Source: Shewanella gaetbuli (GTDB taxonomy: Bacteria; Pseudomonadota; Gammaproteobacteria; Enterobacterales; Shewanellaceae). From it: DNA of 64,000 nucleotides. Positions 17,428 to 27,571 of this stretch are shown here, in pieces. The position numbers and the translations under genes are program-made. The stretch is from positions 186,001 to 250,000 of the forward strand of contig NZ_JAKIKP010000004.1 in the NCBI RefSeq assembly GCF_023284065.1. The letters are read 5' to 3'. The notes below the pieces were generated by a model that ran no database searches, was not told the origin of the DNA, and saw only the letters and a list, made by a program, of their open reading frames with translations. Each line of letters begins with the position of its first letter. The first letter of the stretch is position 1.

Positions 17428-20400
17428 TTATTGCTGTAATTCAGCTTCAAGCTGTTTAGTAACTGATTCTGGTGATTGGCTATTGCGTGCAAATAATGCA
17501 TAAGCAACAGGAATAACCACTAGGGTAAAGAATGTGGCTAAACTGATACCTGCCAGCACTACAACACCAATAACATAGCGGGTTTCAGAGCCTGCTCCTT
17601 CTGCCATCACTAGGGGTAAAGCACCTGCTGCTGTCGTAATGCCGGTCATTAAAATGGGCCTTAATCGTTGTGCAGATGCTTTCAGTATCGCATCGTTAAA
17701 GGCTTCACCACGATCACGTAATTGGTTTGCAAACTCAACAATCAGAATACCGTTTTTAGCAGCTAATCCCACCAACATAATAATACCAATTTGACTGTAT
17801 ATGTTGATACTTTGACCCGTTAACCATAAGCCAATCAGCGCACCTAAAGTGGCGAGTGGCACGGTTAGCATGATAATCATTGGATGAACATAGCTTTCAA
17901 ACTGTGCAGCCAACACTAAAAATACAATACCGAGCGCTAAGATGAATACAAACAGCATGGAATTACCAGACTCTTGGTAGTCTAACGACGGACCTTTGTA
18001 ACTGACCGTAGCCTCTGCAGGTAAATAGGTTTCGGTGATCTCATTTAGATAATCTAATGCCTCACCTAAACTGTAGCCATCAGCTAAATTCGCTTCAATG
18101 GTTATCGAGCGCATACGATTGTAACGATTTAATGAACTGGCATCGGCAAACTCTTGAATACTGACCAAATTTGATAATGGAATTAATTCTTTAGTGTGCG
18201 AAGATCGTACATAAAGATTATCCATATCGCTGGCGGTATTTTGATTATCACGATTTCCCTCAATGATGACATCATACTCTTCACCATCACGCATAAAGGT
18301 TGTCACTAGTTTAGAACCCAGCATGGTTTCAAGTGTTCGTCCAATATCTGAAACTGATACCCCTAAATCAGCTGCTCTAACCCGATCGATAACCACCCTT
18401 AATTGAGGTTTAGTTTCTTTATAATCATGATCAAGACCTATTAGATTTGGATTTTCTTTAGCTTTATCCAATAAAATATCACGCCATTCAGCTAGCTCTT
18501 CAAAACTTGGGCCACCCAACACAAATTGCACTGGCTTACCGACTCCCCGACCAAAAGCTTGGCGCATTATAGGGAAGGCTCGCACCCCAGAAAGATCGGC
18601 TAACCTTCCTCGAATATCGGTAAGAATTTCATTGGCATTACGTCTTTGCCCCCAATCCTCTAGTACGATAATTGCCATACCATTAGAGAAATTTGAAGAA
18701 CGTCCAAAGCTTCTTGGTGCGCGAATAAGAAGACGTTTTACATCGCCACTTTCAACTAGAGGCATTAACCGCCCTTCAATTTCATCCATGTATTTTTCAA
18801 TATATTCGAAAGTGGCACCTTGTGGGCCATTAACAATTAAGAACATTGAGCCTCTGTCTTCTTGAGGCGCAAATTCTTGCGGCACCTTGTTGAATAAATA
18901 GCCACTCATGGCAAAAGCACACAATAACAACAAACTTACTAATACCGGATGTTTAAAGGCTGTTGTTAACGTTTTGGTGTAATGCTGAGTTAGTTTATCC
19001 ATTAGATTATCAACAAAACGCATTAGTGCCGTATCTTGGTCAGCTGGCTTGAGTAATTTAGAGCACATCATTGGGCTGAGTGATAGCGCGATAATACTTG
19101 AGAATATCACCGCGGTGCTCATGGTTACCGCAAACTCTTTAAACAACTTACCTAAGTCACCTTCTAAGAAAGTAATCGGCATAAACACCGCAACTAATAC
19201 CAAGGTGGTGGCAACAATGGCAAAACCAACTTCCCTACTGCCTAAAAATGCCGCTTTTAATGGCGAGTCACCTAGCTCTATTCGACGATGAATATTTTCC
19301 AGCATGACAATGGCATCATCAACCACCATACCAATAGCAAGAATCATAGCTAATAAGGTCAATAGGTTAATGGTGTAGCCCAATGCATATAACACGGTAA
19401 AAGTGGCTAATAAGGATACTGGAACAGTAATTGCCGGAATAAGCATTGCCCGCACGCTACCGAGGAACAAATAAATCACAATAACGACTAGAATCATCGC
19501 AATAAATAAGGTTTGATAAACTTCGTCAATTGATCGCTCAATAAATACTGAGCTGTCGTATGAACGTTTAATTTCCATACCAGCGGGCAATGTAGGGTTA
19601 ATTTTATCAACCAATGCATTGGCAGCACGGGCAACTTCTAGTGTATTAGCGGTAGATTGTTTACTCACCCCTAAACCAATCATTGACTCGGTATTACCAC
19701 GGAAAATAATGCGCTCTTCTTCACTACCAATTTCAACTTTGGCGACATCTCCCAACTTAACAAGATAGCCATCGTCACCTTGAGCTAGCACCAAGTTTGC
19801 AAAGTCATCTGCAGTTTTGAATACCCGTTCTAATCTAACGGTGAAATGACGATGTTGAGATTCAATTGAACCCGCGGGTAATTCGACATTTTCAGAACGT
19901 AACGCAGACTCAATATCTGTTACGGTGAGGTTTCTTGCCGCTAATGCTTGTCGGTCAATCCACACACGCATGGCATAAACCTTTCCACCACCTAATCGTA
20001 GGGTGGATACGCCGTCAATAATTGAAAAACGGTCCACTAAGTAGCGATTTGCATAATCAGTAAGCTGAAGAGTATCCATGCGATCAGACACTAAATTGAG
20101 CCACATAATGACTTCATCGCCACCATTGGCTTTTTGAATTTCTGGCGGGTCAGCCTCTTCGGGTAAGTTGTCGAGTAAACCTGCTACTCTATCGCGAATA
20201 TCATTGGTTGCCGCTTCAATGTCACGGCTAATATCAAATTCAATGGTCACATCTGAGCGGCCATCAGAGCTAGATGAACTAATATGTCGAATCCCTTCAA
20301 CACCACTAATTCTATCTTCAATTAACTTCGTTATACGGCTTTCAACAACTGCACTACTGGCGCCACGATAATTGGTTTCAACTGACACCACTGGAGGGTC

Positions 20401-20520
20401 AATGTGTGGATATTCTCTTAACGGCAGCTTATCAAACGATACCAAGCCAAGCACAATTAACAGAATGCTGATCACAGACGCAAATACCGGCCGCTTTACA
20501 GATAAGTCAGTTAAAATCAT
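17428..20520 (-). CDS. RND multidrug efflux permease (HAE1 type)
   Basis: A 1030-residue inner-membrane proton-driven exporter of the AcrB/MexF family. It begins MILTDLSVKRPVFASVISIL, a typical first membrane helix, and has the duplicated layout of twelve helices with two large periplasmic loops. The proton-relay pair of adjacent Asp residues is present in TM4 (AIGMVVDDAIVMLEN). The second half begins near residue 525 and ends in the helices FVFILALGIVFLVLAAQFES and GITTAAGALPLVMAEGAG. Its start overlaps the adaptor gene stop by 4 bases, so translation is coupled. No outer-membrane TolC partner is encoded nearby. Substrate is unknown. Confidence 0.92.
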   Translation of the reverse strand: MILTDLSVKRPVFASVISILLIVLGLVSFDKLPLREYPHIDPPVVSVETNYRGASSAVVESRITKLIEDRISGVEGIRHISSSSSDGRSDVTIEFDISRDIEAATNDIRDRVAGLLDNLPEEADPPEIQKANGGDEVIMWLNLVSDRMDTLQLTDYANRYLVDRFSIIDGVSTLRLGGGKVYAMRVWIDRQALAARNLTVTDIESALRSENVELPAGSIESQHRHFTVRLERVFKTADDFANLVLAQGDDGYLVKLGDVAKVEIGSEEERIIFRGNTESMIGLGVSKQSTANTLEVARAANALVDKINPTLPAGMEIKRSYDSSVFIERSIDEVYQTLFIAMILVVIVIYLFLGSVRAMLIPAITVPVSLLATFTVLYALGYTINLLTLLAMILAIGMVVDDAIVMLENIHRRIELGDSPLKAAFLGSREVGFAIVATTLVLVAVFMPITFLEGDLGKLFKEFAVTMSTAVIFSSIIALSLSPMMCSKLLKPADQDTALMRFVDNLMDKLTQHYTKTLTTAFKHPVLVSLLLLCAFAMSGYLFNKVPQEFAPQEDRGSMFLIVNGPQGATFEYIEKYMDEIEGRLMPLVESGDVKRLLIRAPRSFGRSSNFSNGMAIIVLEDWGQRRNANEILTDIRGRLADLSGVRAFPIMRQAFGRGVGKPVQFVLGGPSFEELAEWRDILLDKAKENPNLIGLDHDYKETKPQLRVVIDRVRAADLGVSVSDIGRTLETMLGSKLVTTFMRDGEEYDVIIEGNRDNQNTASDMDNLYVRSSHTKELIPLSNLVSIQEFADASSLNRYNRMRSITIEANLADGYSLGEALDYLNEITETYLPAEATVSYKGPSLDYQESGNSMLFVFILALGIVFLVLAAQFESYVHPMIIMLTVPLATLGALIGLWLTGQSINIYSQIGIIMLVGLAAKNGILIVEFANQLRDRGEAFNDAILKASAQRLRPILMTGITTAAGALPLVMAEGAGSETRYVIGVVVLAGISLATFFTLVVIPVAYALFARNSQSPESVTKQLEAELQQ

Positions 20521-21614
20521 GCTGCTTTCTCCGCATTACTCACTTGGGCGAAGTTGAAGTTTTCAGCTTGTTGCGTTTTGACTTTATCGCCGGGACGAAC
20601 TTTTAGAATACCTCTAATCACAACATCTTGGTTTTCGGCTAAACCATCAGTAATTTCAACCCAGCCACGAGTGCGAATACCTAGCTTGACAGGAATTTGT
20701 ACAATTTCACTGTTTTCAGTTAAACCATAAACATAATGCTTTTCTTGTAGTGGAATAATAGCGGCTTCGGGCAGTAATAACCCTTGGCGACTTTGCTTAA
20801 TGAATTTAACTTTCATCAACATGCCCGGCAATAAAGCGTAATCTTCATTAGGCATAATTGCTCTAACGACTACAGCACGAGTATCAGGGTTAACCCGGCT
20901 ATCGATGGATGAAACCACCCCTTTAAAAATACGCCCTGGATATGCAACCGCCTGTGCTTCGACGGTTTTACCGGGTTGTAAATCTTGTATAAAACGTTCA
21001 GGAATAGAAAAATCGAGCTTGATTTTACTGACATCATCTAATGTGGTGATTGCTTCACCCGTGCTGACCAAGCTACCTAAACTGACTTGTCTTAAGCCTA
21101 AACGACCAGCAAAAGGCGCTCTAATGGTTCTGTCTGTTAACCCTGATACCGCCTGCTCTAGTTCTGCCCTGGCTAAATCTATTAAGCTTTGTAATCTGTC
21201 TCGTTCAAGTTCAGCAATGGTTTTACTGGTGACCAGTGAACTAATACGATCTAACTCTCGCATGTGTTCAGTGAGTTTAACTTGGGCAACTTTGACTTTA
21301 GCTTGTTGTTCTGCAGATTGTAGTTGCACAAGTAGCGCATCTTTTTCAACGATGTCGCCATCATTAAAATTTATATTTGTCACTAATTCGGTAATTTTTG
21401 AGGTTACAGTAATTGATTCAAAGGCTTTACCAGTGCCAATTGCCTCGACTGAATCTCTAATTGGCATCATTTTAGTTGTAGCAATGACCACATTTGGCAC
21501 TGGTTTTACACGTTTTGCTTTTACAGTTTCTGGTTGCATTGCGTAATAGCCATAAACAGCTACGCTGGCTAACACCATAACAATAATAAGTTTTTTCATC
21601 GGTTGGATATCCAT
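20517..21614 (-). CDS. RND efflux periplasmic adaptor (membrane fusion protein)
   Basis: A 365-residue HlyD/AcrA-type adaptor linking the RND permease to an outer-membrane channel. One N-terminal hydrophobic helix (LIIVMVLASVAVYGYYA) has no lipobox Cys, so it is an anchored rather than a lipidated adaptor. A lipoyl half-motif (INFNDGDIVEKDALLVQL) follows, then a short coiled-coil hairpin (about residues 105-165), the second lipoyl half (IRAPFAGRLGLRQVSLGSLV), and beta-barrel and membrane-proximal domains. It precedes the permease gene with a 4-base overlap. Its upstream region carries a long inverted repeat at 21653-21704. Confidence 0.9.
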   Translation of the reverse strand: MDIQPMKKLIIVMVLASVAVYGYYAMQPETVKAKRVKPVPNVVIATTKMMPIRDSVEAIGTGKAFESITVTSKITELVTNINFNDGDIVEKDALLVQLQSAEQQAKVKVAQVKLTEHMRELDRISSLVTSKTIAELERDRLQSLIDLARAELEQAVSGLTDRTIRAPFAGRLGLRQVSLGSLVSTGEAITTLDDVSKIKLDFSIPERFIQDLQPGKTVEAQAVAYPGRIFKGVVSSIDSRVNPDTRAVVVRAIMPNEDYALLPGMLMKVKFIKQSRQGLLLPEAAIIPLQEKHYVYGLTENSEIVQIPVKLGIRTRGWVEITDGLAENQDVVIRGILKVRPGDKVKTQQAENFNFAQVSNAEKAA

Positions 21615-21652
21615 TCCCTACTGGGATTATTATTTAATTTTTAATCGATGGT

Positions 21653-21704
21653 AAGTGAACATTGTCAGTTAGTTGTAGTCATTAAACTGACAAATGGATC
21701 ACTT
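21653..21704. promoter_or_regulatory. Long inverted repeat upstream of the RND adaptor gene
   Basis: Perfect 9-base arms TTGTCAGTT (21662-21670) and AACTGACAA (21685-21693) lie within a longer imperfect repeat flanked by AAGTGA and TCACTT. It sits about 40-90 bases upstream of the ATG at 21614. An operator for a local repressor or a leader hairpin are both possible. No other signal was recognised in the rest of the 385-base gap apart from the terminator at 21924-21956. Confidence 0.45.
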
Positions 21705-21923
21705 AAAAAGTGTACTCAGAGTTTGTTGCAAAACTGATCGTTCTGGCTAACTAGTTAATAATTTTACAATTCAAACACCTACACAAGGTAGATTCTTTTT
21801 GTAAAAATTAATTTTACGCGAGGATCATCCATCCACAAGGCGCTTTACCTTTCATTACACTGGGCAACAAAGTGTTACCAGCCAGAAACATTTATAGCGG
21901 TTTTATATACGTAAAATAGACAC

Positions 21924-21956
21924 AAAAAAGCCCCAGACATCAATGTCTGAGGCTTT
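21924..21956 (-). terminator. Terminator after the TonB-dependent receptor gene
   Basis: On the minus strand, AAAGCC-CAGAC pairs with GTCTG-GGCTTT across a 6-base loop and runs into six T residues. Confidence 0.85.
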
Positions 21957-21999
21957 CATAGGCTATAACTTAGCGCTTACATTATCGTTTTAAGTGAGA

Positions 22000-24510
22000 T
22001 TAAAACTTGAATGAAAGACCCGCATAAATTTGACGACCTATTGTGTCATAAACTTCAGGTACTGTACCTGCATCATTTTCACTAGGAATCATTAATGGCT
22101 CCTCATCCGTTAGGTTTTTAACCCCCACGTTTGCAGTGATTAAATCACTGAAGTGATAAGTTGCTGAAATATTGTGATATAGAATCGAATCAATTGCTTC
22201 ATTAGTATTGATGTCGTTCATTTCCCCAATATAACGATTCGAGTACATTACACTCCAAGCTCCACTACGTGCGGTAATATTGAAGTTATTTTTATATTCA
22301 GCGTAACCACCAAACATGCCACCAATTGTACCTGTGTAGTTGTTGCCATCTTGCTCGAACTTGATCAAGTGAGTTAAATCATTATTGATTTTCCAATCGA
22401 TACCTAACGCTTCAAACGTATAAGCCAAGTTGAAGTCGATACCACTGGTGTCTTGGTAACCTACGTTAGTTAGTGGGTTGCTTAGGTCACTTAAATCACC
22501 ATCAGCACCAATGTTAAACTGCTCACACGCTGATGTATCACCGGCGAAACAGTTATTTAGCCCAGCTTGTACATCTAAACGTGAAATCGCATTGTCGATT
22601 TTAAATCTCCACCAATCTAGCGTGATAGAGAAACCATCAATAAAGCTAGGTGAATACACCAAACCAGCCGTATAAGACTCTGAAGACTCTGCATCTAAGT
22701 TCTCATCAGAAACATAGTTAACTAGAATCTGGTCGTCTAATTCGTTACCCCAAGGGTCTGTTAAATAGTCATAAGAACCTGAGTTACCGCCATATAGCTC
22801 ACTTACACTTGGTGCACGGAAGCCAGTTGCAGCAACAGTACGAAGCATTAAATCGCTAGTAGCTTCATAGGTTAAGCCAACTTTCCACGTTGCAGCACTA
22901 CCAAATGTTGAGTAATCATCATAACGTAATGCAAACTCACCGGTTAATTTCTCAGTAAACGGAACGCTAACTTCTTGGTAAACAGAGAATACATCATAGC
23001 TACCCTTAGTTGGATCTTGCTGTGCTGCAGTGCCTTCACCAGCAACAATTACCGGATCTGGATTATAGAAGCCGCTTTCATGACGGAATTCTGCACCTAC
23101 AGCAAACGCAACTGCGCCGGCGTCTAAATCAAATGCTTCACCACTAATTACACCAGCTACGGTATGTTGCTCGTTACCACCGGTAGTGGTTTCTTTATAG
23201 CTTACGGCATCAATCATATCTTGCGTCATGGGTTGACCACCAAACCAAGCATCTTGGTTTGCATAGATTGATTTTTCCATATTGCCTTGGTGAATTGAGT
23301 TATGCACCCAAGTGTCAGCTGAGTTTTTGCCCCACGTATAAGATACATCCCAATCTAAACCGTTACCTGCATCCAAATAACCGTTAAGACCTAAAGAAGC
23401 ACGTACAGTATCAGTATCTTGCTCATAGATACGATTACCAACGTCATTCATACGCTTACGATAATTGACTAAGCCATCTTCATCGGCTTTGATGCCGCCT
23501 TTGATCATTTCATCGGTCAAAGTAATACAATTAGTCACCGTATTTGCATCACATACTGCTAAATCTAGATTAGCTGGTTGCGCTGCCATCATCTGTTTAG
23601 ATTTACGCTTGGTATATAATAAATCAGCTGTTAATGACACATTGTCTGAAATTTCTTCTGTACCATTAAAGAAGAAGCTATAACGCTTGTTAGGTGTTTG
23701 TAACCAGCTGTCTTGGGTAAAGTCATAACCATAGGTGCGATCAATCCACTCTCCAGTTTCTTGATCTAGTTGTTTGCCACCTAAGGTTCCTTCTGGAATA
23801 AACGAGCTTGAGCCTTTTTCTACCCAATCTCTGTCTCCTTGCATCACACCACGACGCTCAGAGTATGCTAGACCAAAAGTATAGTTACCAGTATTGGTGT
23901 TAAAACCATACAAAGCACTTAACTCTAAGTTTTCACCATCACCTTTGTCTGTTGCGCCACCGTTAATATCAAACTGGAAGCCTTCGAAATCTTTCTTAGT
24001 GATAATGTTTACCACACCGGCAATGGCGTCTGAACCATATACTGCAGATGCACCGTCTTTAAGAATTTCTACACGGGCAATCATTGCAACTGGAATGGTG
24101 TTTAAATCAACTGCGCTGTTGGCACCAGAACCTGAGTTAACCATACGACGACCGTTAATTAATACTAGTGTTCTTTCTGCACCCATACCACGAAGGTCAA
24201 CCTGAGCCATACCGTCAGAACCATTGTTAGTGGTTGAACCAACAGCCATACCAGCCATTGCAGGTTGAGCTTGTAAAATTTCATCGACTGAAGTGTAGCC
24301 TTCAGCTTTAATTGAACCCGCATCAATTACAGTAACTGGAGACGCTGTTTCCATGTCTTGACGTTGGATACGTGAACCGGTCACTTCAATGCGCTCAACC
24401 TTTGCAGTTTCTTCTGCTGCGTAAGCTGACACAGATGCCGCTGATGATACAGCGATTGATGAAATCAATGCCGTTTTTATGCTCGTGGATAAAAGTGTTC
24501 TTTTGGTCAT
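22000..24510 (-). CDS. TonB-dependent outer-membrane receptor
   Basis: An 836-residue receptor of the large carbohydrate/peptide-type TonB class. It has a signal peptide (about residues 1-32, ending SVSAYA), a TonB-box-like segment (KVERIEVTGSRI, residues 37-48) and a plug domain with VDEILQAQPAMAG and LRGMGAERTLVLINGRRM. The 22-strand barrel ends in the membrane-insertion signal YAGLSFKF. The substrate cannot be read from the sequence. It is monocistronic, with its own terminator and a long upstream region bearing a consensus CRP site about 320 bases before the start. This suggests catabolite control of nutrient uptake. Confidence 0.9.
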   Translation of the reverse strand: MTKRTLLSTSIKTALISSIAVSSAASVSAYAAEETAKVERIEVTGSRIQRQDMETASPVTVIDAGSIKAEGYTSVDEILQAQPAMAGMAVGSTTNNGSDGMAQVDLRGMGAERTLVLINGRRMVNSGSGANSAVDLNTIPVAMIARVEILKDGASAVYGSDAIAGVVNIITKKDFEGFQFDINGGATDKGDGENLELSALYGFNTNTGNYTFGLAYSERRGVMQGDRDWVEKGSSSFIPEGTLGGKQLDQETGEWIDRTYGYDFTQDSWLQTPNKRYSFFFNGTEEISDNVSLTADLLYTKRKSKQMMAAQPANLDLAVCDANTVTNCITLTDEMIKGGIKADEDGLVNYRKRMNDVGNRIYEQDTDTVRASLGLNGYLDAGNGLDWDVSYTWGKNSADTWVHNSIHQGNMEKSIYANQDAWFGGQPMTQDMIDAVSYKETTTGGNEQHTVAGVISGEAFDLDAGAVAFAVGAEFRHESGFYNPDPVIVAGEGTAAQQDPTKGSYDVFSVYQEVSVPFTEKLTGEFALRYDDYSTFGSAATWKVGLTYEATSDLMLRTVAATGFRAPSVSELYGGNSGSYDYLTDPWGNELDDQILVNYVSDENLDAESSESYTAGLVYSPSFIDGFSITLDWWRFKIDNAISRLDVQAGLNNCFAGDTSACEQFNIGADGDLSDLSNPLTNVGYQDTSGIDFNLAYTFEALGIDWKINNDLTHLIKFEQDGNNYTGTIGGMFGGYAEYKNNFNITARSGAWSVMYSNRYIGEMNDINTNEAIDSILYHNISATYHFSDLITANVGVKNLTDEEPLMIPSENDAGTVPEVYDTIGRQIYAGLSFKF

Positions 24511-24829
24511 GATTAAGATTGCTCCCTAGCCTACTTATAATTATTTATTCGCTAATATGAATAAATTTTGTGTTTCTTTAGACACGCTCATATTTAACGA
24601 TGTAGGGATACTGAATAACTTCTTCGTTTCCGTCAAACACCATTCGATTAACACTTTGACCTGCATTTGTTAATGAAAATTTGCACCACGTAATCAACAT
24701 TGTTAACACTGATTAAGTGGCACTAGAACCCACTGCGCGAGACAGATTAAACAACTAAAATGATGTAATTTAGCAGCAGAATAAACCGGTGCAGTTGCAA
24801 CAACTTATAAACCTTGATAATGACAAAAG

Positions 24830-24845
24830 TGTGATGTGGGTCACA
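24830..24845. promoter_or_regulatory. CRP binding site upstream of the TonB receptor
   Basis: TGTGATGTGGGTCACA matches the CRP consensus TGTGA-N6-TCACA in both half-sites. It lies 320 bases upstream of the receptor start, and the other flanking gene (ruvB) is transcribed toward it and ends there, so the receptor is the only candidate target. Confidence 0.7.
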
Positions 24846-25120
24846 TTTTTATTTGGTAAAGATTTCAAAATGAACTTTTTATTTGTACAAATAATCAACA
24901 CCTTCGAATAATTTATAACTAAGTCACATTTACGCTAGCGAACGAGACTGTTATAAAATATTTAAATTACAAATAATGAAAAATCTTCGACAACATTTTT
25001 AACCTTTTAACACGTTTGCAACCATTCATAATAAATACTCACCCTATCGATATTGAGCAAACCAATCTTAAGCATTAAAAATGAGTATTTATGCATCAGA
25101 GTTTATTTTGTTACGGATAT

Positions 25121-25149
25121 AAAAAATGAACGCGATTGCGTCCATTTTA
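25121..25149 (-). terminator. Probable terminator of the yebC-ruvCAB operon
   Basis: On the minus strand, AAAATGGACGC pairs with GCGTTCATTTT (one mismatch, loop AATC) and is followed by further T residues. It lies about 260 bases after the ruvB stop. Confidence 0.55.
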
Positions 25150-25405
25150 GAAGAGTCTTGTTAGTCTAGTTAACCTGAGCGATGGATAAGAAATTAGCAA
25201 TTGCAATCATTTATTTGAATTTTATTTTAAATACATTTCTAGAGAGTATCTTTTCTAGAACAAGCTAATTTGTGTATCAATAACTGGCCACAATTTGGTT
25301 CAACATAGCTTTACCTCCCCATCCTTGGGGAAAGTATTGCAAACAAATTAATGCAGTGATCATTAATATAATTTATAGAAAGCATGTTGTTATGCGTAGT
25401 TCAGC

Positions 25406-26410
25406 TTAGTTGGGCTTAATAATATTAAAATGATCATAAGCACGTTGAGTGGCTATTCTTCCTCGTGGGGTACGCTGAATGAAGCCTTGCTGAATTAAAA
25501 AAGGTTCAAGAACATCTTCAATGGTTTCTCTATCCTCGCCAATCGCTGCTGCAAGGTTGTCTAAACCTACTGGTCCACCCATAAACTTATCGATAATGGC
25601 CAGTAACAACTTTCTGTCTAAATAATCGAAACCTTCAAGATCAACATCCAATAAATCAAGTGCTTGCTCTGCAACTTGCTTAGTCACAATACCATCGTGT
25701 TTAACTTCAGCGTAGTCTCTGACTCTTCTTAACAGTCGGTTGGCAATTCGCGGTGTACCTCTTGAACGTCTAGCAACTTCTACCGCACCTTCAGGTTCAA
25801 TAGATAAGCCCATTACCTTAGCAGAGCGCGTCACGATGGTGGTTAAGTCTGTGACATTATAAAACTCTAATCGTAAAGGAATACCAAATCGTGCTCTTAA
25901 TGGTGAAGTAAGCGCACCAGCCCGAGTGGTTGCTCCCACAAGGGTAAACGGAGGTAAATCTAATTTGATTGAACGTGCTGCCGGACCTTCTCCAATCATA
26001 ATGTCTAATTGGTAATCTTCTAATGCTGGATAAAGAATTTCTTCAACTACAGGGCTTAATCGATGTATTTCATCAATAAATAATACATCACCTTCTTCTA
26101 GATTAGTCAGCAGCGCAGCAAGATCGCCAGCCTTTTCAAGCACTGGACCGGAGGTTGATTTAATATTAACCCCCATTTCATTGGCGACAATCATGGCTAA
26201 GGTGGTTTTACCTAAACCAGGAGGGCCAAAAATCAGCATATGATCTAACGCTTCATTTCGATTTAACGCCGCTTGAATAAATACTTTAAGCTGGGCACGT
26301 GTATCATCTTGTCCAGTATATTCGTCAAGCATTTTAGGGCGCATAGCTCTATCAATAGCTTCATCTTGTCCTTGAAGTTCTGGTTGTATTAATCGATCGG
26401 CTTCAATCAT
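25406..26410 (-). CDS. ruvB: Holliday junction branch-migration ATPase RuvB
   Basis: The AAA+ motor that drives branch migration with RuvA during recombinational repair. It has 334 residues, close to E. coli RuvB. Walker A is GPPGLGKTT (residues 62-70), Walker B is FIDEIH (about 111-116), and sensor/arginine-finger segments [20 protein letters not shown] and [22 protein letters not shown] are present. The C-terminal winged helix ends in [17 protein letters not shown]. It is 20 bases downstream of ruvA on the same strand. Confidence 0.97.
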   Translation of the reverse strand: MIEADRLIQPELQGQDEAIDRAMRPKMLDEYTGQDDTRAQLKVFIQAALNRNEALDHMLIFGPPGLGKTTLAMIVANEMGVNIKSTSGPVLEKAGDLAALLTNLEEGDVLFIDEIHRLSPVVEEILYPALEDYQLDIMIGEGPAARSIKLDLPPFTLVGATTRAGALTSPLRARFGIPLRLEFYNVTDLTTIVTRSAKVMGLSIEPEGAVEVARRSRGTPRIANRLLRRVRDYAEVKHDGIVTKQVAEQALDLLDVDLEGFDYLDRKLLLAIIDKFMGGPVGLDNLAAAIGEDRETIEDVLEPFLIQQGFIQRTPRGRIATQRAYDHFNIIKPN

Positions 26411-26430
26411 TTACAGCAAATCCTTAGTGG

Positions 26431-27048
26431 TTATAGCATTGATTTTAATGCCGCTTTAATAAGGCTTTCAGACGACATGCCTTCTTTCATGTTAGCTGAA
26501 ACAGCCTTACTGGCTTGAGCAGGTTTGTAACCTAACGAAATAAGTGCTGATATTGCATCTTCTTCAGCACTTTCAATTGCTGGAGCAGGTGAATAATTTG
26601 ACTGTAATACAAACTCTCGCTCATTACCCGATGAAGCTTCAAGTAACGATTTCAGTTTGTCGCGCATTTCTACTACTAATCGTTCAGCCGTTTTCTTACC
26701 TACTCCCGGTAATTTAACTAAAGTGGCAATATCATCACGTTCAACACAAGAAACAAACTCATTGGCACTCATTCCCGATAGAATGGTTAAAGCCAGTTTA
26801 GGCCCAACGCCGTTGGTCTTAATCAATAAGCGAAATAAAGCGCGTTCTTGTTTAGTAATGAAACCATAAAGCAATTGTGCGTCTTCTCTGACAACAAAGT
26901 GAGTGTATAACATAGCTGATTGATTAGTTTCAGGTAATTCGTAAAAGCTAGTTAGAGGAACTTGTAATTCATAGCCCACACCATTCACATCTAAAACAAT
27001 TTCAGGGGCTTGCTTTTCAACCAGTATTCCACTTAAACGACCTATCAT
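26431..27048 (-). CDS. ruvA: Holliday junction branch-migration subunit RuvA
   Basis: Binds four-way junctions as a tetramer and loads RuvB. It has 205 residues: an OB-fold N-terminus ([19 protein letters not shown]), the acidic-pin region, helix-hairpin-helix segments [15 protein letters not shown] and [19 protein letters not shown], a flexible linker, and a C-terminal three-helix RuvB-contact domain ([18 protein letters not shown]). Its start overlaps the ruvC stop by 4 bases, so translation is coupled. Confidence 0.97.
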   Translation of the reverse strand: MIGRLSGILVEKQAPEIVLDVNGVGYELQVPLTSFYELPETNQSAMLYTHFVVREDAQLLYGFITKQERALFRLLIKTNGVGPKLALTILSGMSANEFVSCVERDDIATLVKLPGVGKKTAERLVVEMRDKLKSLLEASSGNEREFVLQSNYSPAPAIESAEEDAISALISLGYKPAQASKAVSANMKEGMSSESLIKAALKSML

Positions 27049-27566
27049 TTATATCTTCCATATGTTCTAGTATTTGCACGTCCTCCCAAAGCAACAAGGC
27101 TTTGACAGGTATGATAATGGCACATTGCAACAGCTAAGGCATCAGCAGCATCAGCCTGCGGGGCAGCGGGTAATTTTAATAACTGAGTGATCATATGTTG
27201 TACTTGCGCTTTTTGTGCGCGACCAGTCCCCACAACCGCGCTTTTGATTTGAGTCGCACTGTATTCAGCTACAGGTAAGTTAGCGCAAGTCGCCGCTACG
27301 ATTGCCGCACCTCTTGCTTGACCTAACTTCAAAGCAGAGTCAGCATTTTTAGCCATAAAAACCCGCTCAATAGCAAATTGTTCAGGTTGATATTGTTTAA
27401 TAATTTCAGTTAAACCCGCATAAATTTGCTGTAATCTAAGGGGCAGCTCATCTGACTGTGTACGAATGCAACCACTGCCGATATAAGTTTGTTTTCTGCC
27501 AACACATTCAATTAACCCGTAGCCTGTGATACGTGAACCTGGGTCAACCCCTAAGATTAATGCCAT
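27045..27566 (-). CDS. ruvC: Crossover junction endodeoxyribonuclease RuvC
   Basis: Resolves Holliday junctions by paired nicks. It has 173 residues with an RNase H-like fold. Catalytic acidic residues are visible in [15 protein letters not shown] (Asp8), [20 protein letters not shown] (Glu) and [17 protein letters not shown] (two Asp). It starts 5 bases after the yebC stop and overlaps ruvA by 4 bases, giving the common yebC-ruvC-ruvA-ruvB order. No LexA box was found within this operon. Confidence 0.97.
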   Translation of the reverse strand: MALILGVDPGSRITGYGLIECVGRKQTYIGSGCIRTQSDELPLRLQQIYAGLTEIIKQYQPEQFAIERVFMAKNADSALKLGQARGAAIVAATCANLPVAEYSATQIKSAVVGTGRAQKAQVQHMITQLLKLPAAPQADAADALAVAMCHYHTCQSLVALGGRANTRTYGRYK

Positions 27567-27571
27567 TTAAT

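Larger units (their letters stand above)
24511..25405. other. Long AT-rich intergenic region upstream of the TonB receptor
   Basis: 895 bases without a convincing gene. They hold a consensus CRP site (24830-24845) and a minus-strand terminator-like hairpin (25121-25149). An inverted TCTAGA pair lies near 25240-25260, and a small CCCC/GGGG hairpin at 25317-25330. The length suggests extended regulation of the receptor gene, but no further elements could be defined. Confidence 0.5.

Noticed and set aside
25317..25330. CCCC-ATCCTT-GGGG hairpin as the ruvB terminator
   Set aside because: Only four base pairs with no T tract on the minus strand; the hairpin at 25121-25149 is a better candidate.
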